From Eopsaltria australis (Eukaryota; Chordata; Aves; Passeriformes; Petroicidae), in contig JAVTVJ010000369.1 of assembly GCA_034509425.1 (NCBI GenBank), positions 651,501 to 715,500 on the forward strand: a DNA stretch of 64,000 bases, written 5' to 3'. A program made the translations under genes and the position numbers. Shown in pieces: positions 13,701 to 24,502 of the stretch; positions within the stretch are counted from its first letter, which is position 1; the number at the start of each line of letters is the position of its first letter. Below the pieces are notes generated by a model. That model worked only from the letters and a program-made list of their open reading frames with translations, was not told the origin of the DNA and did not search any database.

Positions 13701-14472
13701 CAGCAGGGCCCAAGGGATGTGGAGCTGTGGGCAACATCTGAACAGGCCCAGCGTGGGCTGGGGATCTGCAGGACTTGCTCCCAAGGGAACAGCAGAGGCT
13801 GGACCATGTTCAGGAGAGCACCTGGCCCTGGTGCAGGTGTACTCTGGGGCATCATCTTCCAACAGCCCCTCTCTGGCTTCTTCCAGCCTATTTCCCACAG
13901 CCCTTGCTGTTCTTTACTTTTTCTGGGACCCCCTGTGCAGCAGGCAGGACACTGGGGAGGATGCTGGGTGGTTGCTGGGGCACTGGAGGGAGCTCTGCAC
14001 TGTAGAGGAGCTTTCAGAGCCTCAGGCCACTGGGCTTGCTGGACGGAGTGGGGGCTTGGGTCTCATGTCCACTGGTGTCACCTGTCCAGCTCCCGTGTGC
14101 ACACTGTCATTCGAGGCAGCCAGTGCTGAGACAGCGTTGTCACTCCAGCTGTCCCACACGTCCCACCTTCCTCCAGTCAAAATCCCAGTGATGGCCAGTA
14201 CAGCCACTGGGGTGGGGGCAGGTGGGCTGGACAGGAGCGCTGCACTTCCCGTTCCTCACTGTGAAGTTGTGCTTCATGATGGATTTTGGATGGAAAATTG
14301 GGGATGGATGAATTTGGGAGGATGAGGGAAGGAGAGGGCTGCTCTCATCCCACTCTGGATTCAGCTCGGCTTTTGTGCACAAGCCTGCTCAGCTGCAAGT
14401 GAGAAGGTACCCGGATTGCTGGGGAGACAGTGTCGTGGGATGTGGCGGATGCTGTGGCCGCAGGGAGGATTC

Positions 14473-14575
14473 TGTCACCCTTTTGCTGCCACCAGGGGCA
14501 GCCCCAGTGACGATCCCTGACTGAATTGTGTCACCCTTTTGCTGCCACCAGGGGCAGCCCCAGTGACAGTCCCTG
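14473..14575. repeat. Two-copy direct repeat, 56-bp period
   Basis: A segment beginning tgtcacccttttgctgccac at 14473 recurs at 14529 with about 39 identical bases, a recent local duplication inside the intron. A shorter tandem pair (ggatttgccacccggga) lies near 13642-13675. Confidence 0.85.
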
Positions 14576-15029
14576 AGGCTGTTGCAGGGGACACAGTGCT
14601 GAGCCATGTGTGTGCCAAGAGGCCTTGGTGCTGTGAGCACCCTCACCAGTGGCTCCTGGTGGCTGTGGCTGCCCTGGATGATGCCCTGAGGTCAGGGCAG
14701 ACTGGGAAGAGTCAGGTGGGTGCTCCTGGTGTGAAGCAGGGCCCACACTCCACAGCCATCTCCAAGTGTATCCTTTGTGCTAGCCCCACCAGAGTGATGC
14801 TGTCTGGGGAGGCAGATGGCATTGCCACCACTCAGCTCATCCCCCTGGTGGGACAGAGGGCTCAGTCTAGGGTGGATGTCTGGTTTTGTGTTCCTGGTCC
14901 TCTCTGAATCTTTCCCAGTTTAGCTGGGAGGGCAGGAGCCGTGCCAGCTTCTGCCCAGGGCTGGTTCATGGTCCAGGACCTCCTGAACACGAACTGCTGT
15001 GTTGAGATTTGCTGTGTTGGGGCCAGACC

Positions 15030-15125
15030 AGCTGTGTCAGTGGGATCCCTGCTCCCAGCCTAGCTGTGGTGATGGGATCCGTGCTCCCAGGCTGGCTGTG
15101 ACAGTGGGATCCTTGCTCCCAGTGT
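15030..15125. repeat. Three-copy 32-bp minisatellite
   Basis: Units starting at 15030, 15062 and 15094 share the core gggatcc-tgctcccag. It is intronic with no coding significance. Confidence 0.8.
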
Positions 15126-16769
15126 AGAGCTCAGGGTGCCTGGGCTCCTCTCAGAGCAGGAGGATCTGGTGGTTCTCTCAGGCTCTGCTCCCCTCAGGCT
15201 CTGCCCTTGGGTGTGGTGGGAAGGGGTGGCTTTGCTCAGGTTTGCTTTCTGTTTCCCCTTTATTTATTTATTTATTATTATGTTTTTAAGCTTTTCCTGC
15301 AGCCTTTCCTTGTCATTTAATTGTCCAAGTTCCCTGAATAGTTGTCACCTGCCTGGGGGTAGAATTTGAGACACATCAAAGGTAGCTGAGCTTCTGCAGG
15401 CACTGAGCGAATATCGTCTGGGAGCTGGGGAGAGATTAAACAGCAAGGAAAAACAACTACTGTGCTCAGGATTGTCCAGGAGGTAAAACAGAAGGGCTGG
15501 GGGAGAGCAAGGGAAAAGCAGCAATATTTGTTTCCCAGAAAATGTCTGCCCTGTGCCTGGCAGGGGGCTGGCTGTGGGTCCCTCCATGGTGTGAGGCCTT
15601 GAAGGGAGGTGGAGGGGGAGCACCAGGCTCTCTGCAACGGGAGCTGAGGGGCTCTATGCATCACTCCCCGAGCTGCCCCTCACCTGGGTTTGTACAGCTG
15701 TTGGTTGGAATTGGGGCTGTGCCTGCTGAAATGACTCAGCTCTCTGCCCCCTGCTGCTGCCTGGGAGTGCAGGAGTGGGGCAGGGGTGACAAGGGGTCAC
15801 ATGAAGTGTCAGAGCTAGTGGCACACCTGGCCTGGAGCCCCCTGGTTCTGAGGGCACAGTGTGGGCAGGGGGGTCCAGGAGCTGCACCCGCCCTGTAGCG
15901 CCTGTGGGCTCTGGCTGCTGCTGCCTGCACAGGGCTGAGTCAGGCTTGAACTGGCAGCTCAACAGGGGCAAAAAAGTTTTCAGCTTTGTCTTTGGGAGTG
16001 ATACAAAGCAAATAGAGTAAATCCCCAGCAGTGGCATTGTTTGTGGTGTCAGGCCTGGATCAAGGCAGTCCTTGGAGAGGTGTCAGCACCTCAGTCTCTG
16101 GCAGAAGCCAGTGCCAGCTGCACCTCATGGGCCCTGAGCAGAACAGACTTGTGGACTCCTGAGGGCTGTCCTGATCTTGTAGGGGCCTGTGACCAACCCC
16201 CTGAGTCTTGGTCAGCCTGCACTCAGGGAAGAATGGATTTTTGGGATGTTACTTTTGGTTTAAAACTCTTATAGCAGTAGGCATTTTGTTGCAAAAAATA
16301 TCTCCTTACCATATCTTAGAAAAACCCTCAAAATAACCCACCTAAGATATTCTCCTCCACTTCCCTGAAAACCCTTAGGGTTTGGTGCTGCTGGTGGGTG
16401 AGCCAGTGCAGGATGCTGTTCCCCAGCATTCAGCACATCTATATGCCAGCAGGGATGGATGCCCGTGCTGGGGGCTTTGGGAAACAGCCACCTGCAGCTC
16501 TTTCAGGCTCCTTTAGTGCCCAGGGGGCAGTGCCAAGGTGCAAGGGGGCAGTGCCAGGCTGGGAAGCTCATGGAAGCTTCCATGTGCCAGTGAGTCCATT
16601 GGTTTCCTGCAGCACTGGTGATCAGTCAGATTTTTGGTTGCCAAGTCAAAGGGAAAGTTTGGGTTTACTCTCTGCCTCTGACCTGTGAGAGGTCAGAGCT
16701 CTGCTAGAGACACCAATGCTGGGGATAGTTTAAGGAAGCCCCCAAAGGTCTTTCTCCAGCTATGATTTT

Positions 16770-16995
16770 CCATGGTTTATACAGCAGTTTTCTGCTCCTC
16801 TTTCCAGCCAGGTAATCTGTCTTCCCTCAGAAGGGAGATGAACATCAGCATAAATTGCAGGCAGAGCCCAAAAATACATTTGCAAGAGCAATTCTATTTC
16901 TTGAGCTCCTGCCTGTTTCACTTAAGAGATCTGCTGCTCTTTTCCTGTGAACTTGTAGCGTTTTCTTCCATGCAAATGAATTTTGGGGTGTTTGG
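16770..16995. other. Low-GC intronic island with octamer motif
   Basis: This stretch is clearly lower in GC than its surroundings and lacks repeat signatures. It contains a perfect octamer ATGCAAAT at 16970-16977. It may be a conserved non-coding element; that is inferred from composition only. Confidence 0.25.
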
Positions 16996-17019
16996 AGGGA
17001 TGTTGGCCTCTGTTGGCTG

Positions 17020-17150
17020 AGGGTGTTCAGCCTGGAGAAGAGAAGCCTCCAGAGAGGCCTTACAGCCCCTTCCAGTTCCTAAAGGGGCTCCAGGAGAAAG
17101 CTGGTGAGGGACCTGGGACAAGGACCTGGAGGAACAGGACACAGGGAACA
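17020..17150 (+). repeat. CR1 LINE internal fragment
   Basis: 'gtgttcagcctggagaagag', 'cagccccttccagttcctaa' and 'ggggctccaggagaaagctg' are typical of the 3' half of avian CR1 on the + strand. Confidence 0.8.
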
Positions 17151-19682
17151 TCCTGATGGAGCCAGCTCCGGGTGCTCCAGTGAGAAGGGGGAGGCTGGTG
17201 GGCACCAGGGGTGGTTCCTGAGCTCCCCTCCGCTGCCAGGCTCTGCAGCAGGGCCGGTGCTGCCGGCAGGGCCCTGCGGGCTCGGTGGCTCCTGCGGGAT
17301 GCTCGTCGCTAAGCAACTGGCAGAGGTGGAGCTTTCCGGGTACCATTCCCAGCACATCCCTGCCTGAGCCCTGCCTCCTCTGGCATTCCCACACCCTCCC
17401 AGGCAGCACGGGGGGAGCTCCTGCTGGCCATGTCACCCTGTCCTGGGGGAGGAGAGCACCCCAGGGTGTCTCTGGTCATCACCAAACCCTGATTTGGGGT
17501 TTCTCTGTCCAAGATCAGCCTAACCCTTCCCTGGGGAAGGAAGATGTCTTGAAGCTCTGATGACCCTTTTGCTTGGGATTCCCACCTCAGCACTACTTCC
17601 CTGACTGGCTCTGGGAAGCAGGGCCAAAAGTGGGGAGCCGCAAGATTCCTGCACCCTGAGACTCCCTGCAGTCCTCTGGCTGGGCTGGGGGCTGGGCGTG
17701 TGGGAGGGCTGGCTGTGGGATGCTGCAGGAGCAGCTTTCCCCTAACAGTTGTGCCCAGAGAGCCTGGGTGCCTTGGGTCCTCCTTAGACAGTGGCTGTGT
17801 TGGGACAGGGATGCTCAGGCTGGCACAGGAGGGTTAGGTGACCCTAACCCTGCCTGGGTACGTTGTGGCCTTAGCTCCTATTTTTTTATGCCCTTCCTAA
17901 GGCCAGGTGCTGATAAGGCACTGGGAAAGTGTTTGGCTCAGATGGCATCCTGCAGGTGGGAAAGAGCCTTCCCTGTCTGCCTGGAGGGTGTTCTGGGAGT
18001 GGCTTTAGCCCTTCAGTGCCTGCTCAGGGCTGGTTCATTGTGTGCTGTGGCACTAGAGGATGTTGTGTGCTGAGTATTGAGCACCTGCTTTCTCCCCAGC
18101 TGTCTCGTGTCCAGCCAGTTCTCCTTGCTGGACTTTGCTGGAAGAGCTGAAAGCTCCAGCTGTGCTGTCAGATCATGAATTTCCCCTCTCTTCACTCCTG
18201 GTATGTTCCCTACTCTGCTGACTGTGCAAGCTATACCTTTTGAAAGGTCAGTGTTTCCCTAGAAGAGGCACATTTCTGGCTTTATGGGGCTAACTGGAGT
18301 GATGGAGGGGTCAAGCTGGGAAGCCTTTGGCTGTGCAGGAAGCCCCAATGGACTTCCAGACCCCTGGGCTCTTCCCTGGAGCAGTGGGCACGGATCAGGC
18401 AGTGGGGTGAGTTTGCTGGTGGCTGTGCAGGCACAGGGAATGCTTGGTTTACTGTGGATCCTGCTACAAGGATCTGTCCTTGATGCACCCGCTGCTCCCA
18501 AGTGCCACGCTCTGGGATCATGGGATCCTGTGCTCTGGGCTGAGTTTTGGGGTCCCTGTGAATCTGCAGGCTGGTGTGGCTGTGCTGGCATGAAGGTGCT
18601 GTGTGTCACCTGTCCCCAGTCAAGGAGGGGACTGGTGAGCAGCAGGGGTGGCTCTCAGGGAGCCAAGGCTCTGCCTGGGAGCAGAGGGTGGTTTTTCACC
18701 ACTGGTGACAGAGAGAAACTTCTGCTTTTGCTGCTGAGTGGCTGTCCCAGGGAGAGAGTGAGGGAATTGGGCTGGAACTGGAGAGCTCTGGAACAGCATC
18801 ATCCCTGTGTCACCTCCACAGGGTGTGGGACTGTGGAGCTGCTGGGCAGGTGCAGCCCAAGGTCCTGGAGTGGCTGAGGGGATCAATAGGGCCTGGCTTT
18901 GGAGGTGAGATGAGAGAGGCCCATGGGTGCCAAGGAAAGTGGGAAAGCCCCCAGAGCACTGAGCAGGCAGGACGTGGTCTGCCCCGGGGACGGGGCTGTG
19001 ACATCAAGGCTCAGTGGTGGCATATGATGGCTGTGGTGGTGTTGCTGGTCCCATCCTGCTGTGGTGGGAGCAGGGGGAGAAACCAGTGGAGACTGGGGAC
19101 TGCAAAGTGTGCTGGCTCTTTCCTCTCCCTGCTCCGTGGTGTCTGGGCTCTGCTTCCATCTGGACAGGCACTGGGTGCTTGCAGGGGCTGGCTCCCTCCC
19201 GCCAGCTGGGACATCTTCATTTGAGCATTAATGAGGTTGTGGAAGGTGTTTCTTGGCTTCTGAGGGGACACAGTAACTCATTCCTGGACTTATTTACTCA
19301 GCTGGGAGGTGTCACTCAAAAGGGTAGGAGTGAAACCTTGTTTAAAGTGGCCCCAAATTTCCCAGGTCTGGCAAAAGAGCCATGTTCCACAGTGCGAGGG
19401 GGAGCAGGGAGGACGCTGCCTTTGTGTCCTGGCGGGCTCAGAGGAGGAGGAGGCGCCTCAGCCCTGTCCTCCTGGGATGCAGTCGAGGTCGTGCTCTTCT
19501 TCCCTGGTTTTTCCTCGTGCCAGAGGGGTTGGACCCAATGCAAACTGGAAGAAGGGTTTGATCTCTTGGGATGGGCTCTGCCCCGGCTGCTCAGCACTGG
19601 CAGCTGAGTCGTGGTGAGCTGCCATCACTGTCTGACTCCAGCATGGCTCGGGGGTCCACTCCCTGTCAATTTGGTGGCTTCT

Positions 19683-19683
<1 letters not shown>

Positions 19684-19724
<41 letters not shown>
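19684..19724. repeat. 41-base poly-C run
   Basis: An unbroken run of 41 cytosines, so the complement is G41. Such a tract can form i-motif and G-quadruplex structures and is difficult to sequence, so its exact length is uncertain. The poly-glycine frame on the - strand is an artefact of the run. Confidence 0.95.
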
Positions 19725-19739
19725 ATACTTTCTCATGAT

Positions 19740-20100
19740 TCATTTTTGACATGTGGCACAATGCCTCTGGAGCCGCAGGGATGCTGATCTTGACTTCCAG
19801 GGTGTAGCTTTACGGAATAAGCTCAGGCTGCTCTATTAACCCCAGATCAGGGGCTGGCACCATGGGCAGGAGGTCACTGCCTGTCCCCTGCAGGCGATGA
19901 TGCCAGGGGCCAGGGGAGGACAGAGCTGTGGAGGGGAGGCCCTTTGCTGCCTGTCAGCTCCATGTGCTCCAGGGTCAGATGTCTCCGCGCTGCCTGGCTC
20001 GGGTATGATGAGCGAGCAGATGTCTGGGCTCCTGGCAACTGCTGACATAATGTAAATCCATAATTGCCCAAACACACATTCAACACGTGTCAATTAAGAC
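19740..20100. other. Possible intronic regulatory island
   Basis: Flanks of this segment are AT-richer than the intron average, with homeodomain-type TAAT cores in the last 60 bases (ccataattgccc, gtcaattaag). There is no repeat signature and no coding frame. A conserved non-coding element is possible; conservation was not tested. Confidence 0.22.
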
Positions 20101-20763
20101 TGAGCTGGCTGCAGGAGAGCAGGGAGGTGGGAGAGCCCCATGCCACAGGCTCCTTTTGGATGGTAGATCCTGAAGCTCAAGGAGGTGCACACAGGATTAC
20201 TGCCCTCATATGAGTGTGTTCCCAAGAGATCATCCCACCTTACTGCCTTTGCTCTCCTGTTTTTCCCTACTTGACCCAATTCTTCACTTGGCAGCTCCAG
20301 CCTGGCTGTCATACTCTGTGTTGATGATGAGCTGCTGTCTGCTCTGTCTGCTTCAGTGGTGCTCAGTAGTGCCTAAGCCTGGGCTTGGCTCCTTTTCCCT
20401 GGCTCAGCATCTCTGGGGAACTGCAGGTCAGGTCAGTGGAGCTGAGCACACCAGCTCGACAGCCTGAGCTTGCCAGGCTGGTTCGGGGCCAGACAGCACC
20501 ACAGCTGTCTGGACAACGGTGTCTGAAGTCACCAGCAAAGCCCTACAGGGCCTGTCCCCAGGAAGGGACCAGTCCAGGCAGCCTGGAGGAGCCCTTCCTG
20601 CCCTCCTTGGTCTGGCAGACTCTGGGCTGTACCTGTCATCTGTGTCAGAGGGACAGGAGTGGGCGTGTCCCTGTGGTTTCTCTGGGAACAGCCTCCCGTG
20701 GTCAGTCCATGGTGATTTCCTCCACCAGCAGGTTTAGACCACTTTGCTCTTCCCTTCCTGAAC

Positions 20764-21335
20764 TGCAGAATCATTCAGGTTGGAAAAGACCTCCAAGGTC
20801 ATCGGCTCCAGCCTCTAACTGATCACCACCTTGTCAACCAACCTGTAGCACTGAGTGCCACATCCAGTCATTTCTTGACCACCTTTAGGGATGGGGACTC
20901 CACCACCTACCTGGGCAACCCCTTCCAATACCTGGCAACCCTTTCAGTGAAGAACTTTTCCCAAATATCCAATCTAAACCTGTGCTGGTGCAACTTGAGG
21001 CCATTTCCTCTCATCCTATTGTTTGTTCTGTGGGAGCAGAGCCTAAATCTCTCGTTTTAGTTTGGAACGATTCCCCCTTGTCCTATCATTCTCTCTCCAC
21101 GTAAAGTCTCTCTCTCTATTTCCAGTGCCCTTAGGTGCTGGAAGGGGCTCCAAGGCCTCCCTGAAGCCTTCTCCTCTCCAGGTGAACACACCCAGCTCTC
21201 CCAGCCTGGCTCCAGAGCAGAGGGGCTCCAGCCTGTGCATCTCTGTGGCCCTGGGAGACGAGCTTTATCCCACTCTCCTCTCCTCCACAGACTGTTTGAG
21301 GCTCATCGGGCCGGGATGGATGGAGGTGCTCCCTG
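20764..21335 (-). repeat. CR1 LINE, two adjoining segments
   Basis: The first part (20764-21040) starts 'gcagaatcattcaggttgga' and runs through 'cccaaatatccaatctaaac'. The second (21062-21335) restarts at 'ttcccccttgtcctatcatt' and includes 'gcagaggggctccagcctgt'. Both read on the - strand. They are one element with an internal rearrangement or two nested insertions. Confidence 0.85.
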
Positions 21336-21429
21336 TGTTGACCTGAGTGGGTTAAAGCACCTCTTGAAGCATTGTGTCCCTCCGCAGCAGGGGCTGCAGG
21401 GGCCCAGAGGAGGCTGCGGGGCCCGGGGC

Positions 21430-21640
21430 TGACGGGCTCTGCGTCAGCCGCATCCAGAGCCTCGATCACCTCTGTGAGTCAGCATTTGGTGCCCGTGATT
21501 CACAGCGGTGCTGCAAGACAGCCACGGGCTGCTGCAGCATGGGGATTAATGGGCTGGAAGGAGGGCAGCGCGGGAGGAGAGAGAGAAGCGAGAGAAGATG
21601 TTTTCCCTCATCTTATCAGCGTTTCCCGAGCCTGGCTGCC
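21430..21640. promoter_or_regulatory. Candidate intronic enhancer
   Basis: This unique segment lies between two CR1 insertions. It has TGAGTCA extended to a MAF/NRL half-site form (TGAGTCAGCA from 21475), a second TGCGTCAGC upstream, an OTX/CRX-type GGATTA near 21543 and a GATA-type CTTATCA at 21612. The motif set is seen directly; enhancer function is inference. Confidence 0.28.
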
Positions 21641-21715
21641 CGGTACAGCAGCTCTGAGCTGGTGAGATGTGCTCTGCCTGCCAAGGGAGCTCCAGCACAT
21701 GTGGCACAGCTGTAA

Positions 21716-22085
21716 ATCATAGAATCACGAATGGTTTCAGTTGGAGGGACCTTAAAGACCTTCCTGTTCCACCCCCTGCTGTGGCAGGGACACCTTCCAC
21801 TATCCCAGGTTGCTCCGAGCCCCGTCCAACCTGGCCTTGGACACTGCCAGGGATCCAGGGGCAGCCACAACTTTTCTGGGCACCCTGTGCCAGGGCCTCC
21901 CCACCCTCACAGGGAACAATTCCTGCCCCATATCCCATCTAACCCCACCCTCTGTCAGTGGGAAGCCATTCCCTCTTGTCCTCCTCTCTCCAGACGGTTG
22001 CCCGAAGTCCCTCTCCAGCTCTCCTGGAGTCCCTTCAGGCACTGGGAGGAGCTCTAAGCTCTTCCCAGAACCTTTTCTCCAGTCT
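21716..22085 (-). repeat. CR1 LINE 3' fragment
   Basis: It starts 'atcatagaatcacgaatggt', then 'gagggaccttaaagaccttc', and continues through the Gly/Pro-rich 'ccctgtgccagggcctcccc' block to 'ctccagctctcctggagtcc'. It is a - strand CR1 3' end of about 370 bp. Confidence 0.9.
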
Positions 22086-23699
22086 GAAATCCATTAAAAT
22101 ATTCTGAACCAACCCAAACAGATGCTTCAAAAATCTTATTTGGGCATCTTTCCATGTCCTCTCTGGGCTCAGATACCCTTGCTGGTGCCATAAGAACTGC
22201 CCACAGGTACAATCCTCTCGGGGCCTTGGCCCATCCTTGGTGCTGTAGATCAGAGTGGGGTCAGAGGCTGTTCTGCATCCTCAGTGCGTAGCCAGGCTTG
22301 TGCTCCCAGACTCTGCTTTCCTTCTGGAGGACTTTTGCAGAGCAGGTACCCTGTGCCAAGCTGAATCCTTGTTGTGGGGGGCTTTTTAGTTGCATTTTTC
22401 AAATCATTGAGGAGTTCTCAGTTTGGGTGTTCGTTGTGTCTGGGCACTTAGATGCCAAAGGATTCTGCTCAGCTTTGTGGGGACACAAATGCTGTTGCTG
22501 TAAATCTGTACAGAAGTGAGACTGGAGAAATGCTTTCTTAGCAGAATAGAGTCAAAGCCAGGTAAGAAAGGTTGTTCCAGGCTGAACCTCTTGCCATCCA
22601 TCTCTGCCAAGGCTGCTGTGGGCCAGCTCAAGGGGCATGTCTGGCCATGGTTCTTCCCTGGATGCTATTCCTGGCTCCTGTTCAGTCTCCTTTGACACCT
22701 TTTTAGTCCTTTTGTGTATCTGTGAGATGCTTTAGAGGGTGGAAATTTCCAAGTTCCAGTTTCCCTGCAGCAGCTGGAACCCAGCTAAGCCACATGTGTG
22801 CTGTAGGATTCGGAGCCTAAGAGTTCAAAACACCCAGGTTTAGGAGTGGGTGCTGTGGGCAAGTCTGGGGACTTTGGTGCTTTGGGGTTTGTGCAGGCTG
22901 GGGGAAGTGTGTTAACTGTGCAGTGGTGATGCCGCATTAACGTGGATAAACTATACATTCTAAATACATCCTGAACAGCAAACAGGTAGGGAAAGCAGCC
23001 TGGGCCCGGCTGATTGCTGCTCAAAGGCAATCAGAAACATCTAAAGGACGTTAACAGGAGGGAATGGAAGTAAATCCCTTCCCCAGGATGGGGTGAGGGC
23101 ACACCTCACGTTGTGCAGCAGCACTGGAGCTGAGGGATCCCAGCTCCTGGGGGCTGTGGGGAGCTGATCGGAGGCTGGGAGCTTGTGGGGCTCGTGGAGG
23201 TGGGCATGGGGAAGCTCCACTCCTACTCCTCCAGGATTGGAGGCATGGTTTGTCCCCCCCCCCCCCCTCCTCCATGGAGGGTGGGGAGGGCTGATGGCTC
23301 CTCTCCTCCATGCCCTTGAGGTTTATCCTCCAGAAGGAACTGCTCTGGGGAAGTGGGGTGCCTGTATCCCAATAGCCAGAGCCTGATGGGAGTGTCTCAG
23401 CAAGTCCCCAGACTTGTGCTTTGTCCCCTTGGGTTCCTGATGGTTCGACATGCTCGGGACTTCCATCAGCATGTGCTGGAGCTGGTGGGTCCTGCCTGGG
23501 CACTGCCGCTCCCAGCTGGCTGCCCACACCTGGTCAGAATATACCAGCCCCTGCCTGTCCCCCGGGACCCCGCCTGTGTCCCTGCCTGTGTTCTGGGTGT
23601 CCCCACCACCTGCTGACAGCAGGACCTGTCCCAGTGCCCGGTGGGATCAGCGCTGGGCTCCAGGGACCCCCCTGTTGTCTTGTGGGATGTAAGCACCCT

Positions 23700-24320
23700 T
23701 GAAGAGTGTCCCCGCAGTGGGGCTGTCCCTAACAGGAGACGAGGAGGGGACGTGTGCCCTGGAGACAGGGATGTGCCGGGTGTCACGCTCGGCGCTTCAC
23801 CCTGGACAGGGCCGATGAAAGAGCCTCTGTTCAGCCGCCGCTGCTGGGACAGCTCGGACAAGCCTGGGGCGAGCGGGTGCTGGGGTTTCATGGCAGCACA
23901 GTGTGCGCTGCCCCGGGACCCATGGAAGGGCCGGGGAGTGCAGGACAATGCCAAGTTACCTTGGGATAAAGATGTCCAGCCGAGTTCTCCCTCCCTGTCG
24001 GGCGTGCACAGGGAAGGATCCCGGCAGGAGCTCCCGGCCCGGGATGAGTCAGGTGTTTGCGGGCACGGGGGGCGATGGAGCTGGCACCGGCATCCCCGGG
24101 GGACGCTCCCGGCACGTCCGGGAGGGCAGCCCCGCTCCCATCCCATCCCATCCCGGCTGCGGCTGCAGTGCACATCCATCCATCCATCCGTCACTGCGCG
24201 GGGCGTGGGAAGAGGCGGCTCTGCAGAAAGCGCTGCCTCGGGCACAGCGCCAGCCCGCGGGATGAGCTGAGCCGGGATGAGCCGCGCCGGAGCCATGGGG
24301 AGCTGGCACCCAGGTAGGGC
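23700..24320 (+). promoter_or_regulatory. Second CpG-rich block, possible alternative promoter/first exon
   Basis: CpG density rises sharply between about 23.7 and 24.32 kb and falls again after. A donor-like gcacccag|gtaggg lies at 24313, just after an ATG at 24294 that would encode only a few residues. An alternative EPB41L1 first exon is possible, since 4.1-family genes are known to use several promoters. There is no transcript support here. Confidence 0.3.
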
Positions 24321-24435
24321 CCCCACAGGCACTGCGAGATGCTCGGCCCTGCTGCTGCCGCTGCCCTGGGCTTTAGCCAGCAGCGGGTGCCTGGGGACGG
24401 CTGCGTGGGATGCAGCTCCTGGAGCCCGGGGGCGA

Positions 24436-24502
24436 TGGGGGCGGTTGGATTTGATCTTAGAGGTCTTTTCCAAACTTGACGGTTCTATGATTCTATGATG
24501 GG
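24436..24502 (+). repeat. CR1 3' terminus
   Basis: 'ggttggatttgatcttagag', 'gtcttttccaaacttgacgg' and 'ttctatgattctatgat' form the extreme 3' end of CR1, with the characteristic ATTCTATGAT-type terminal repeat. Confidence 0.88.

Noticed and set aside
19458..19736. Poly-glycine peptide on the - strand
   Set aside because: Simple translation of the poly-C run.
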